Positions 7,721 to 16,624 of a DNA stretch of 64,000 nucleotides are shown here, piece after piece (within the stretch, counting starts at the first letter, position 1; the number at the start of each line of letters is the position of its first letter). Position numbers and translations under genes: made by a program. The DNA is from Lachnospiraceae bacterium. GTDB taxonomy: Bacteria > Bacillota > Clostridia > Lachnospirales > Lachnospiraceae. Where the stretch lies: NCBI GenBank assembly GCA_017627275.1, contig JAGAHC010000056.1, forward strand, positions 16,204 through 80,203, read 5' to 3'. The notes under the pieces are model-generated. The model saw only the letters and a list, made by a program, of their open reading frames with translations, ran no database searches and had not been told where the DNA came from.

Positions 7721-9469
7721 ATGTTTGACGGCGTAACAATCGCAGCGCTTGCAAGAGAACTCCATACTTTGCTGCAGGAAGGGCGTATCCAGAAGATCGC
7801 GCAGACGGAAAAGGACGAACTGATCCTGACGGTGCGTAATGCGGAGAACGGTATGCACCGCGTCTATCTGTCGGCCAATGCCTCGCTCCCTCTTTGCTAC
7901 CTGACAGAAAAAAACAAACCGGCACCGCCTACGGCGCCGGCCTTTTGCATGCTTTTGCGCAAGCACCTGCAGAATGGAAGGATCACGGCGGTGGACACGC
8001 CGGGGCTCGAGCGCATCCTTCGCTTTCATGTCGAGCACCGGAACGAGATGGGAGATCTCGTGACACACATACTTGTTATCGAGCTGATGGGGAAGCATTC
8101 CAATATCATCCTGCTGGAAGGCGATCAGATCGTGGATGCGATCAAGCGGGTCTCTTCCATGACGAGTTCCGTGCGGGAGGTCCTGCCGGGCAGGGATTAT
8201 TTTGTTCCGGAGACGCAGGGGAAAGAAGATCCGCTTTCTGAATCGGGAGAATCTTTTTTGCAGAAACTGTCCGCTTCGGAAGCGGCGCCGGCAGGATTCC
8301 TGCAGGCATCGTACCGCGGGATCTCTTCGGAGATCGCAGAGGAGATCTGCGCACGCGCGAAAGTCACTGAAGAAAGTGTAAAGGAGCTGTCCGAAGAAAA
8401 GAGAGAGGCTCTGCAAGGCGCTTTCTTCGGATTGATGGAAGACATCCGGGAGGGACGCTTTGCACCGGCGATCTATTATGATCCGGAGCCTGCCCATTAC
8501 AGCGCGGTTCCGATGCAGGTGTTTGCGGAACTGAAGAAAAAGGAGTTTCCTTCGATCAGCCGGCTTCTGGAATCCTACTATGAGGAGAAGAGCGCTTCCA
8601 CTAGGATCCGGCAGAAGTCCCAGGATCTGCGAAAGGTCGTACAGACCATCCTCGAGAGAAATGTCCACAAATATGATCTGCAGGCAAAGCAGCTTTCGGA
8701 TACCGATAAGAAGGAACGCTTCCGCAAATACGGAGAACTCTTAAAGGCGTATGCCTACAGCATCCCGCAGGGGGCAAAGGAAGCGGAAGTAGAAGATTAT
8801 GAGACCGGTGAAACGATCCGGATCGCGTTGGATGAGACGCTTTCTCCCATGGAGAATGCCAACCGCTTTTTTGACCGCTATACCAAACTCAAACGCACGA
8901 AAGAGGCGCTCATCCCGCTGATGGAAGAGGGCGGAAGAAAGATCGAACAGCTTCGCGGCATTCAGATGGCGTTGTCGATCGCAGAGACGGAAGGAGATCT
9001 TGCGGAGATCAGAGAGGAACTCTATGAAGGCGGCTTTGTCAAAAAGAATCCGCTGAAAGCAGGCACCAAGGTTCGAAAAGAAAAGGGCACCCCCTTGCAC
9101 TTTGTGACGACGGACGGGTACGATGTGTACGTAGGCAAAAACAATACGCAGAACGACCACCTGACTTTTCACTTCGCGATGCCGGACGATATCTGGTTCC
9201 ACGCCAACGATATGCCGGGATCGCATGTCATCTTAAGGGCAAACGGAAAACCCATGGAAGAGATCCCCGACCGGGTTTTCGAAGAGGCTGCGTCGCTTGC
9301 CGCCTACTACTCGAGCGGAAAGAGCGACGGAAAGGTGGAGATCGACTACGCTTACCGGAAAGAGATCAAAAAGCCCCCCGGCGCAGCGCCCGGGTATGTG
9401 ATCTACCACACCAATTATTCACTGCTTGCGAAGGCTTCCTTAAACGGCCTGCAGCCGGCAGAATCATAA
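7721..9469 (+). CDS. rqcH: RqcH, ribosome-associated quality-control NFACT protein
   Basis: RqcH (once annotated as a fibronectin-binding protein) binds obstructed 50S subunits and recruits tRNA-Ala to add C-terminal alanine tails that mark stalled peptides for decay. The 582-residue product has the NFACT-N domain (MFDGVTIAALARELH, then FCMLLRKHLQNG), a central helical coiled-coil part, and a C-terminal NFACT-R domain with the hallmark WFHANDMPGSHVIL. It sits in a co-directional run with yicC and gmk, 19 bases before yicC. Confidence 0.93.
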   Translation: MFDGVTIAALARELHTLLQEGRIQKIAQTEKDELILTVRNAENGMHRVYLSANASLPLCYLTEKNKPAPPTAPAFCMLLRKHLQNGRITAVDTPGLERILRFHVEHRNEMGDLVTHILVIELMGKHSNIILLEGDQIVDAIKRVSSMTSSVREVLPGRDYFVPETQGKEDPLSESGESFLQKLSASEAAPAGFLQASYRGISSEIAEEICARAKVTEESVKELSEEKREALQGAFFGLMEDIREGRFAPAIYYDPEPAHYSAVPMQVFAELKKKEFPSISRLLESYYEEKSASTRIRQKSQDLRKVVQTILERNVHKYDLQAKQLSDTDKKERFRKYGELLKAYAYSIPQGAKEAEVEDYETGETIRIALDETLSPMENANRFFDRYTKLKRTKEALIPLMEEGGRKIEQLRGIQMALSIAETEGDLAEIREELYEGGFVKKNPLKAGTKVRKEKGTPLHFVTTDGYDVYVGKNNTQNDHLTFHFAMPDDIWFHANDMPGSHVILRANGKPMEEIPDRVFEEAASLAAYYSSGKSDGKVEIDYAYRKEIKKPPGAAPGYVIYHTNYSLLAKASLNGLQPAES

Positions 9470-9487
9470 ACAGGACAGGAGAGAACA

Positions 9488-10366
9488 ATGATCAGAAGTA
9501 TGACCGGCTACGGGATGGCCGAAGCGGCAAGAGAGAACTGCAAGATGACGGTGGAAATGAAGGCGGTCAACAACCGGTATCTGGATTTCAATATCCGTCT
9601 GCCGCGCGTTTTGAATCCGTTTGAAGCAAGGATCCGCTCGCTGTTAAAGCAGTACATGCAGCGCGGTAAGGTGGATGTCTATGTGAGCTACGAAGACCTT
9701 TCGGAGTCTTCAGCCAGCGTCCTTTACCACAGGGAAGTGGCGGAACAGTATTATCGCCATCTGCATCAGATCGCCGAAGACTTCGGGCTGGAGAGCAAGA
9801 TTTCCGTCACAACGCTGGCATCCTATCCGGACGTGTTAAAGATCGAGGAAGAGGAAAGAGACATCGAAGTGCTGTGGGAGCCGCTGCAGGAAGCGCTGTC
9901 GGCAGCAGCCGCGCAGTTCCTTGCGGCAAGAGAAAAAGAAGGAGAGTTTTTAAAGGACGACATCCTGAAAAAACTGACCGCGATGGAAGGAGACGTCGCT
10001 TTTATCGAAGAAAAAGCGCCGGAGATGGTGGAACGGTTCCGCGCCGGATTAAAGGAGAAGGTATCGGAACTCTTGCAGGAAAAGACGATGGACGAAGGCC
10101 GCATCATTCAGGAGGTCACCATCTATGCCGACAAGGTAAGCATTGACGAAGAGCTGGTCCGTCTAAAGAGTCATATCAAAGCCATGCGGGACATCCTGGG
10201 GGGAGATGAGAACGTCGGGCGCAAGATGGATTTTCTGGCACAGGAGATGAACCGGGAATCCAATACCATTCTCTCCAAATCGGATGACTTAAGCGTTTCG
10301 GACCATGCCATCGAATTAAAGACCAATGTCGAAAAGATCAGGGAACAGGTGCAGAATATCGAGTGA
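9488..10366 (+). CDS. yicC: YicC family endoribonuclease
   Basis: A 292-residue YicC-family protein, recognised by the N-terminal signature MIRSMTGYG and the C-terminal DUF1732 region (VRLKSHIKAMRD and KMDFLAQEMNRE). E. coli YicC is an RNase involved in small-RNA turnover; the Firmicutes members are less studied. The start is ATG 9488 behind AGGAGAG. Here gmk follows directly, overlapping its end. Many Clostridia have remA (DUF370) between yicC and gmk, and no such frame is present here. Confidence 0.92.
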   Translation: MIRSMTGYGMAEAARENCKMTVEMKAVNNRYLDFNIRLPRVLNPFEARIRSLLKQYMQRGKVDVYVSYEDLSESSASVLYHREVAEQYYRHLHQIAEDFGLESKISVTTLASYPDVLKIEEEERDIEVLWEPLQEALSAAAAQFLAAREKEGEFLKDDILKKLTAMEGDVAFIEEKAPEMVERFRAGLKEKVSELLQEKTMDEGRIIQEVTIYADKVSIDEELVRLKSHIKAMRDILGGDENVGRKMDFLAQEMNRESNTILSKSDDLSVSDHAIELKTNVEKIREQVQNIE

Positions 10367-10383
10367 TTCGAACGGGGGTGACC

Positions 10384-11040
10384 ATGGGAAGAGGAAAACT
10401 GATCGTTGTATCCGGCTTTTCCGGAGCCGGCAAGGGCAGCATCATGCGGGAGCTTTTGAAAAACCATGACAATTATGTGTTGTCGATCTCTATGACGACC
10501 AGAGCACCCAGAGAGGGAGAAGTACACGGCAGAGAGTATTTCTTCGTAGAGAGGGCCGCCTTCGAAGAAGCGATCGCACAGAACGGCCTGCTGGAACATG
10601 CCGAGTACATCGGGCATCTCTACGGAACTCCCCGCGCCTATGTGGAGGAACAGCTGAGAGAAGGAAAAAACGTGATGCTGGAGATCGATGTGCAGGGCGG
10701 CATGCAGATCCGGGAGAAGTTTCCGGATTCGATGCTCCTCTTCGTGGTCCCTCCTTCGGCAAAAGTCCTGAAGGAAAGGCTTCTTGGACGCAACACGGAG
10801 AACATCGAGCAGGTAAAACGACGTCTTCTGCGGGCGCTTGACGAGGCGCCGTATATGGAAGCCTATGATTATATTGTCGTCAATGACGATTTAGAAGCCT
10901 GTGTGGAAGAAGTGCATGCCGTGATCAGCGGGGAAAAAGCAATCCCGGAAAAGGATCCGGCCTTTATCGAAAGATTTCGCGATGACCTTCAAAAGATGCT
11001 TCAAAAAGAGGGGCTCCTCCATTTGCCAACGGAGGAATAA
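10384..11040 (+). CDS. gmk: Guanylate kinase
   Basis: Guanylate kinase converts GMP and ATP to GDP and ADP, and links to (p)ppGpp metabolism in Firmicutes. The P-loop GFSGAGKGS, the GMP-binding TTRAPREGE and HGREYFF segments and the IDVQGG motif are all present. The product is about 218 residues. I chose ATG 10384 (MGRGKLIVV) behind GGGGGTG; a start at 10363 is possible and would overlap yicC by four bases. It is followed by rpoZ as in many Firmicutes. Confidence 0.95.
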   Translation: MGRGKLIVVSGFSGAGKGSIMRELLKNHDNYVLSISMTTRAPREGEVHGREYFFVERAAFEEAIAQNGLLEHAEYIGHLYGTPRAYVEEQLREGKNVMLEIDVQGGMQIREKFPDSMLLFVVPPSAKVLKERLLGRNTENIEQVKRRLLRALDEAPYMEAYDYIVVNDDLEACVEEVHAVISGEKAIPEKDPAFIERFRDDLQKMLQKEGLLHLPTEE

Positions 11041-11051
11041 CCTGTTACAAT
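11023..11051 (+). promoter_or_regulatory. Promoter of rpoZ with extended -10
   Basis: TTGCCA (11023-11028) and TACAAT (11046-11051) are 17 bases apart and a TG lies one base before the -10 (extended -10). It overlaps the last codons of gmk and would add separate transcription of rpoZ and downstream genes. Confidence 0.65.
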
Positions 11052-11088
11052 AAATCGCTTGGTAAATCAAAAAAAGGAGATTGATATC

Positions 11089-11451
11089 ATGATTCATCCT
11101 TCTTATGTAGATCTGATGAAGGTCGTAAACAAAGATGTGGAAGAGGGAGAAGCGCCCGTGATCAACAGCCGCTACTCCATCGTAATGGCGACGGCAAAGA
11201 GAGCGCGCCAGATCGTGGACGGCGATGAACCGCTCGTAGACAGTACGGAGAGCGAGAAGCCCTTATCTATCGCTGTGGACGAACTGAACGAAGGCAAGAT
11301 CCGGATCCTTACGGAAGAAGAGCGCATTGCCGACGAAGAAAGAGTCAGAGCCGAGATCGAGGCGATGGAGGCTGAACGTGCGGCAGAAGCGCTGGCAAGA
11401 GCTGCCAAGGCACAGGATGAAGTACCGGGAGATGAAGACGACGAAGAGTAA
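11089..11451 (+). CDS. rpoZ: RNA polymerase omega subunit
   Basis: Omega is the small subunit that helps beta-prime fold and assemble into RNA polymerase. MIHPSYVDLMKVV, NSRYSIVMATAKRARQI and KPLSIAVDELNEGKI are the conserved omega segments. The 120-residue protein has a highly acidic, Ala/Glu-rich C-terminal tail (about 80-120). The start is ATG 11089 behind AAAGGAG; an upstream in-frame start at 11059 has no ribosome site. The 3' end overlaps rimO. Confidence 0.93.
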   Translation: MIHPSYVDLMKVVNKDVEEGEAPVINSRYSIVMATAKRARQIVDGDEPLVDSTESEKPLSIAVDELNEGKIRILTEEERIADEERVRAEIEAMEAERAAEALARAAKAQDEVPGDEDDEE

Positions 11452-12808
11452 GAAGACGAAGGTTCTGTTCGTTTCCCTGGGATGCGATAAGAATCTCATC
11501 GATTCGGAAGAAATGCTGGGGGCACTCTCGGACAGTGCATACCTTGCGACAAATGAAGAAGAAGAGGCTAAAGCAGCAGTGGTGAATACCTGCTGCTTTA
11601 TTGATGATGCCAAGAAGGAAAGCATCGACGCGATCCTTACGCTGGCGGAAAAGAAACGGAGCGGATCGTTAAAGGCGATCGTCGTTGCCGGCTGCCTTGC
11701 ACAGCGCTACCGGGAGGAGATCCTGACGGAGATTCCGGAGGTGGATGCGGTGGTCGGAACGGCGGCAAAGGACATGATCGTAAAAGCCCTGGACGAAGCG
11801 CTGTCCCGCAGAAAAAAGAAGACGCAGGTCTTCCTGCAGGCGGGAGAGGAGGGAACAAGACGCCTCAAACGGGCGCAGACGGGAAGTACGCATTCCGCGT
11901 ATCTTAAGATCGCGGAAGGATGCGATAAACACTGCACGTATTGCGTGATCCCGTCCGTGCGCGGACCATATACGAGCGTTCCCATGGAACGCGTGATGGA
12001 AGAGGCGCGAGAACTGGTCAGACAGGGGGCAAAAGAACTGATCCTCATTGCGCAGGAAGTAACGCGCTACGGAACGGACCTCTACGGTGAAAAAAAGCTG
12101 CCGGAACTTCTGAACATGCTTTCCCTGATAAAAGACCTGAAGTGGATCCGGCTTTTGTACTGCTATCCGGAAGAGATCACGCAGGAACTCATCGACACCA
12201 TGCGTGATAACAAAAAGGTCCTGCACTACATCGACATGCCGATCCAGCACTCCGAGGACCGGATTCTGAAACTGATGGGAAGACGGACAAGCGGCAAAGA
12301 CATCGAAAGGATCGTCAGACGCCTGCGCAAAGAGATCCCGGACATCTGCATCCGGACGACCCTGATCGCGGGCTTCCCGACAGAGACAGAGGAAGAGCAC
12401 GAAAGAGAGCTTCTCTTTATCCGCAAAATGAAGTTTGACCGGCTGGGCGTCTTTGCCTATTCTAGAGAAGACGGAACACCGGCCGCGAGATTAAAACCGC
12501 AGATCCCGTCCCGCACCAAAAAGAAACGACGGGACGAACTGATGGAGGCGCAGCAGGAGATCGCCTTCCGGAAGGCAAAGAAAAGACGCGGCACCGTTTT
12601 GAGCGCCATGGTGGAAGGAGCGATCCCGGAAGAGGACGTATACGTCTGCCGAACCTACCTGGATGCGCCGGAGGTGGACGGCCTTCTGTTTTTAAGCACG
12701 GAGAAATCATTGGAGAGCGGCGACTTCCTGGATGTCAGGATCACGGGAGCGCACGGCTATGACCTGATCGGAGAAGAAGATGTTAAGAAAAATGAATCTG
12801 CCCAATAA
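11432..12808 (+). CDS. rimO: Ribosomal protein S12 methylthiotransferase RimO
   Basis: RimO is a radical-SAM enzyme with two Fe-S clusters that methylthiolates an aspartate of ribosomal protein S12. The N-terminal UPF0004 domain begins VLFVSLGCDKNLIDSE, the radical-SAM cluster motif is CDKHCTYC (C-x3-C-x2-C), and a C-terminal TRAM-like domain follows. CDKN at the N-terminus favours RimO over MiaB. I chose ATG 11432 inside the rpoZ end; ATG 11417 is an alternative with a slightly better upstream purine tract. It overlaps the pgsA-cinA gene by 29 bases. Confidence 0.92.
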   Translation: MKTTKSKKTKVLFVSLGCDKNLIDSEEMLGALSDSAYLATNEEEEAKAAVVNTCCFIDDAKKESIDAILTLAEKKRSGSLKAIVVAGCLAQRYREEILTEIPEVDAVVGTAAKDMIVKALDEALSRRKKKTQVFLQAGEEGTRRLKRAQTGSTHSAYLKIAEGCDKHCTYCVIPSVRGPYTSVPMERVMEEARELVRQGAKELILIAQEVTRYGTDLYGEKKLPELLNMLSLIKDLKWIRLLYCYPEEITQELIDTMRDNKKVLHYIDMPIQHSEDRILKLMGRRTSGKDIERIVRRLRKEIPDICIRTTLIAGFPTETEEEHERELLFIRKMKFDRLGVFAYSREDGTPAARLKPQIPSRTKKKRRDELMEAQQEIAFRKAKKRRGTVLSAMVEGAIPEEDVYVCRTYLDAPEVDGLLFLSTEKSLESGDFLDVRITGAHGYDLIGEEDVKKNESAQ

Positions 12809-13817
12809 ACTGACCCTTGTTCGCATCGCGCTGATCACTGTCTTTGTGATCCTGATGTACCTTCCCTACCGGCAGGACATCATGAAGTGGCTGGCGCTTG
12901 CCGTCTATCTGATCGCCTGCCTGACCGATATGGCAGACGGCATGATCGCGAGGAAGTTCCATCTCATCACCAACTTCGGGAAATTCATGGACCCGCTCGC
13001 GGACAAGCTCCTCGTGACGGCGGCCATGATCTGCCTGGTTGACTTAAAGCGGCTTCCCGTCTGGGCGGTCATCATCATCGTCGCCAGAGAATTCATCATC
13101 AGCGGCGTGAGACTGGTCGCGGCGGACAACGGGATCGTGATCGCCGCGAGCTTCTGGGGGAAACTCAAAACCGTTGCCCAGATGGCGATGACCATCCTGA
13201 TGATCGCAAACCTCGAGAGACTGCAGAAGGTTACGACAATCATCATGTGGATTGCCGTGATTCTGACGGTGCTGTCCCTGGTCGATTACCTGTATAAAAA
13301 CAAAGCAGTGCTCCTCGAGGGTTCGCCCCACAAGTCGGAGCGGGAGAAGCTGTATGAGACACTGCTTGCGAGAAAAGAAACCATGACGACGGCGGAATCC
13401 TGCACGGGCGGGATGCTCGGTGAAGAACTGACGAAGCAGTCGGGGATCTCCGAGGTCTACACCGGCGGCTTCATCACCTATACCAACCGTCAGAAAGAGG
13501 AAATGCTCTCCGTCCCCGCGGAGATGCTTGCGACAGAAGGCGCCATCAGCAGAAACGTAGCGGAGGCGATGGCGAAGGGCGCGGCGGAAAGAACGGGAGC
13601 GGACTTAAGCCTTTCCGTTACCGGGAATGCAGGCCCCAAAGCGCAGGAGAAAAAGAAACTGGGCCTCGTTTACATCGGCTGCACCTATCACGGGGAAACG
13701 GTATCGGAAGAGCATCATCTGAAAGGGGCAAGAGAGGCGGTCAGAGCGCAGGCAGTGGAAAAGGCGCTGCTCCTTGCCAACCGCATGGTAATGAGAGAGG
13801 AAAACACACAGGCATGA
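12780..13817 (+). CDS. pgsA: PgsA phosphatidylglycerophosphate synthase fused to CinA C-terminal domain
   Basis: One uninterrupted 345-residue frame encodes two enzymes usually made by separate neighbouring genes. Residues 1-178 are a CDP-alcohol phosphatidyltransferase with the complete D-G-x2-A-R-x8-G-x3-D-x3-D motif (DGMIARKF to MDPLADKL) and several membrane helices; PgsA makes phosphatidylglycerophosphate from CDP-diacylglycerol and glycerol 3-phosphate. Residues about 185-345 are the CinA C-terminal or PncC-type NMN amidase domain, with TAESCTGG, GGFITYTN and SVTGNAGP. The junction falls right after the last PgsA helix (DYLYKNKAVLLEG) with almost no linker, placing the CinA part in the cytoplasm. 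The start is ATG 12780 behind GGAGAAGAAG. Confidence 0.9.
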   Translation: MLRKMNLPNKLTLVRIALITVFVILMYLPYRQDIMKWLALAVYLIACLTDMADGMIARKFHLITNFGKFMDPLADKLLVTAAMICLVDLKRLPVWAVIIIVAREFIISGVRLVAADNGIVIAASFWGKLKTVAQMAMTILMIANLERLQKVTTIIMWIAVILTVLSLVDYLYKNKAVLLEGSPHKSEREKLYETLLARKETMTTAESCTGGMLGEELTKQSGISEVYTGGFITYTNRQKEEMLSVPAEMLATEGAISRNVAEAMAKGAAERTGADLSLSVTGNAGPKAQEKKKLGLVYIGCTYHGETVSEEHHLKGAREAVRAQAVEKALLLANRMVMREENTQA

Positions 13818-14278
13818 AGAAACTGCTGGACCAGATCGCCAAGTTCGGGATCGTAGGCATCATCTGCTTCATCATTGATTACGTTCTGTACTGGATCCTG
13901 TGCAGGGTGTTTACGGCTGTCGGCTTTGCGGACAGGAATCCGAACTATTATCTGTATGCCCAGGCGATCAGCTTCATTGTATCCATGATCAGCAACTATC
14001 TGCTCAGCATGAAGTATGTCTTTGTACGCAGGGACGACATGAGCAGAGGAAAAGAATTTGTGATCTTTGCCGTCTTAAGTACCATCGGCCTCGTCATCAA
14101 CGAGATCTGCCTCTATATCGGATTCGGTCTGATTTACAGGAACTGGCCGTGGTTAAATAAGATCATGAGCGAGATGTTTGCGGAGACGTTCTTTAAGTTC
14201 GGCGCCACAGCGGTCGTGATGGTCTATAACTTTATCTCACGCAAGATCTTCTTGGAAAAGAAGGAGGAGAAGGCATGA
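13814..14278 (+). CDS. GtrA family membrane protein
   Basis: A 154-residue protein with four hydrophobic segments (about 9-30, 45-65, 80-105, 120-145) matching the GtrA family, thought to flip polyprenyl-phosphate sugars or assist transfer to cell-surface polymers. Conserved features are the N-terminal KFGIVGIICFIIDY and central SNYLLSMKYVF segments. It overlaps the gene before by four bases and the glycosyltransferase after by four bases (ATGA), so the pair is probably co-translated. It is the usual partner of a GtrB-like enzyme. Confidence 0.88.
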   Translation: MKKLLDQIAKFGIVGIICFIIDYVLYWILCRVFTAVGFADRNPNYYLYAQAISFIVSMISNYLLSMKYVFVRRDDMSRGKEFVIFAVLSTIGLVINEICLYIGFGLIYRNWPWLNKIMSEMFAETFFKFGATAVVMVYNFISRKIFLEKKEEKA

Positions 14279-15255
14279 GCGCTCCCGTAGTATACTTTGT
14301 CATTCCCTGTTACAACGAGGAAGAGGTCATTCTGCAGACGGCTGCAAGGCTGAAGGAAAAAACGAGAGCCCTGATCGACGCGCAGGAAGCGGATGCAAAG
14401 AGCCGGATCGTGTTTGTGAACGACGGGTCATCCGACAGCACCTGGGAGAAGATCCGGAGTCTCCATCAGGAGGACGCTGTTTTTTCCGGCATCTGCCTTT
14501 CCCGCAACAGGGGACATCAGAATGCGCTGCTTGCGGGACTTCTGACAGTCTGCCCCTTTGCCGATGTGACGATCTCGATGGATGCGGATCTTCAGGACGA
14601 CGTCGATGCCGTCGATGCGATGCTTGCAAAATACAAAGAGGGAAAGGACATCGTGTACGGGGTCCGCTCCGACAGAAGCACGGATACCTTTTTTAAGAGA
14701 ACCAGCGCCGGCCTCTTTTACAGCATCATGCGCCTGATGGGAACGGAGACCATCGATAATCACGCGGACTTCCGTCTGATGAGCGCCCGTGCCGTAGAGG
14801 CTCTGTCGGACTACAAGGAAGTGAACCTCTTTCTGCGAGGGATGATCCCGCTTCTCGGATTCGAGAGCGATGTGGTGTATTACGAGCGCGCGCCGCGGCT
14901 TGCCGGCGAGAGCAAGTATCCGTTATCCAAGATGATCCATTTTGCGATGCAGGGTGTGACGTCCCTTACGACGAGACCGATCCAGTTCATCACCAGGCTC
15001 GGGCTTGTCATCTTCCTGATGAGCATCGTGATGCTGATCTACTCCCTGGTGCGCCACTTTACCGGCGCGACCATCACGGGCTGGTCCTCGCTCATGGTCT
15101 CACTCTGGGCGATCGGCGGCCTGATCCTTTTATCGCTCGGGATCATCGGGGAATACATCGGAAAGATCTATCTGGAGACGAAGGAGCGTCCGCGCTTTCT
15201 GGTCGCGGAGTTTCTGGATGAGGAGCACGGATTCGTATACGGACAGAAGCCGTGA
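14275..15255 (+). CDS. GtrB/DPM1-like family 2 glycosyltransferase
   Basis: A 326-residue membrane glycosyltransferase. The GT2 catalytic domain (1-230) has FVIPCYNEEE, FVNDGSSDST and the metal-binding SMDADLQDD. Two transmembrane helices follow (about 243-262 and 275-297), then a short tail. Relatives transfer glucose or other sugars to undecaprenyl phosphate on the cytoplasmic face, and the overlapping gtrA partner would move the product across. Target polymer unknown. It is the last gene of the run that starts at glgA; a convergent gene lies 9 bases beyond. Confidence 0.9.
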   Translation: MSAPVVYFVIPCYNEEEVILQTAARLKEKTRALIDAQEADAKSRIVFVNDGSSDSTWEKIRSLHQEDAVFSGICLSRNRGHQNALLAGLLTVCPFADVTISMDADLQDDVDAVDAMLAKYKEGKDIVYGVRSDRSTDTFFKRTSAGLFYSIMRLMGTETIDNHADFRLMSARAVEALSDYKEVNLFLRGMIPLLGFESDVVYYERAPRLAGESKYPLSKMIHFAMQGVTSLTTRPIQFITRLGLVIFLMSIVMLIYSLVRHFTGATITGWSSLMVSLWAIGGLILLSLGIIGEYIGKIYLETKERPRFLVAEFLDEEHGFVYGQKP

Positions 15256-15264
15256 CGTTTTCCG

Positions 15265-15891
15265 TCACAATTTGGAAGGATCAAGAGCGGTGACCTCTAA
15301 GAGGCCGCCGTTTTCTTTTAGCCACCTGTCCCGTTCGCGGTAGTCCGGAAGGACCTTTTCGACTTCTTTCCAGAAGTCGCGCGAGTGATTCATGTGAAGA
15401 AGATGAGAAAGCTCGTGGACGATCACATAATCGATGATCCGCGGCGGAGAGAGCATGAGACGCCAGTTGAAGGAAAGATTCTTCTCCGCGGAACAGCTCC
15501 CCCATTGGGAGCGCTGGGAACGGATGAACACCTTCCCGTAAGACAGACCCATTTTTTCCGCGAAGAAGGCGACCCGCTTCGGGATGTAATCTTTTGCGGC
15601 CTGCCGGTAACGCTTTTCCAGTTTTGTCTTTTCCGTATCGACGAGCTCTGTCTGATGGGCGAGCGCTTCAATCTCTTCCTGCTTGAGGATGTGTTTCAGA
15701 AGCCAGTCCGCCTTTTCCTGAAGAAAAGCTTCAATGTCTGACTGCGGGAATCCGTAGGGAGCACGGACTTTCACAAGGCCCCCTTTTTCCACGGTGACCC
15801 CAAGGCTCCGCCTTCCCGAGAAGGCAAGCCGGTAAGAAAGAATCGAGGGATTTCCTGTCTTGTCATATAGTATAATAGATTCGTTCGACAT
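15265..15891 (-). CDS. YgjP/SprT-like zinc metallopeptidase (DUF45 family)
   Basis: A 208-residue protein on the minus strand. The zinc motif VHELSHLLHMNHS (HExxH with a third His further on) and the upstream QRSQWGSCS block are signatures of the YgjP-like metallopeptidase family. The start is the ATG at 15889-15891 in CAT orientation; a longer frame to 16026 would run into thiN. It is divergent from thiN with about 50 bases between. The cellular role of this family is poorly known. Confidence 0.88.
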   Translation of the reverse strand: MSNESIILYDKTGNPSILSYRLAFSGRRSLGVTVEKGGLVKVRAPYGFPQSDIEAFLQEKADWLLKHILKQEEIEALAHQTELVDTEKTKLEKRYRQAAKDYIPKRVAFFAEKMGLSYGKVFIRSQRSQWGSCSAEKNLSFNWRLMLSPPRIIDYVIVHELSHLLHMNHSRDFWKEVEKVLPDYRERDRWLKENGGLLEVTALDPSKL

Positions 15892-15940
15892 ACCTGTATT
15901 GTAACAAACCGGAGACGGAAAAACGAAAAGAGGGAAGAAG

Positions 15941-16597
15941 ATGGCGTCAGGACCCAAGTGTATCCTGGTCTGTGCCGGCGATTTTACACCGGTCGATCTG
16001 GAAAAAGAAGCGGGCGACCTCCTCATTGCAGTGGACGGCGGCCTGAAATACCTGGAACAGATGGGAGTTTTGCCGGATCATATCCTGGGGGATTTCGATT
16101 CTCTGGAAAGCAAGTACAGACGCATCATCGATGCGTTTGAAAAAGAGCATCCCGAAAGCGTCACCAGACTTCCCGTCAGAAAGGATGACACCGATTCGCA
16201 GGCGGCCGCGGAGTACGGACTCTCCAGAGGATATAAGCGCTTTTATATTTACGGCGGCCTCGGCGGACGGCTGGATCTGACGCTTGCCAATATCCAGACG
16301 CTCAAGTTTATCAAGGAACACGGCGGGAAGGGATACCTTCTGGGCGACCGGGAGATGGTGATGGTGCTGCAGGAAGAGACCATCCATTTCCATGAGAGCT
16401 ATGAGGGGAGGTTTTCCATCTTCGCCATGGATGAAAAAGTGGAGGGTGTGACCATCGAAGGCATGTCCTATGAACTGCAGGATGCCGTGATTGACAACTC
16501 GTATCCGATCGGCGTCAGCAATGCGAAAAAAAGCGGGAAGCGCGCAACCATCACCGTGGGTAAGGGAAGCGCTCTGGTGGTCGCCTCCTGGCAGTGA
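15941..16597 (+). CDS. thiN: Thiamine pyrophosphokinase
   Basis: ThiN converts thiamine to thiamine diphosphate using ATP. The 218-residue product has the N-terminal catalytic features VDGGLKYL, HILGDFDS and the metal-binding RKDDTDSQAA, then GGLGGRLDLTLAN and a C-terminal thiamine-binding beta domain. The start is ATG 15941 behind GAGGGAAGAAG. A TATAAT at 15871-15876 could be its -10 box but has no clear -35. In many Firmicutes thiN follows rsgA and rpe; here it stands apart, and rsgA (55826) is followed by other genes. Confidence 0.93.
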   Translation: MASGPKCILVCAGDFTPVDLEKEAGDLLIAVDGGLKYLEQMGVLPDHILGDFDSLESKYRRIIDAFEKEHPESVTRLPVRKDDTDSQAAAEYGLSRGYKRFYIYGGLGGRLDLTLANIQTLKFIKEHGGKGYLLGDREMVMVLQEETIHFHESYEGRFSIFAMDEKVEGVTIEGMSYELQDAVIDNSYPIGVSNAKKSGKRATITVGKGSALVVASWQ

Positions 16598-16624
16598 ACG
16601 GAATCAACCGGAAAGGAGAAAGAT

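Noticed and set aside
6795-7925. Long antisense open frame over the flippase and rqcH start
   Set aside because: Shadow of two supported genes; composition is low-complexity and no ribosome site is visible.
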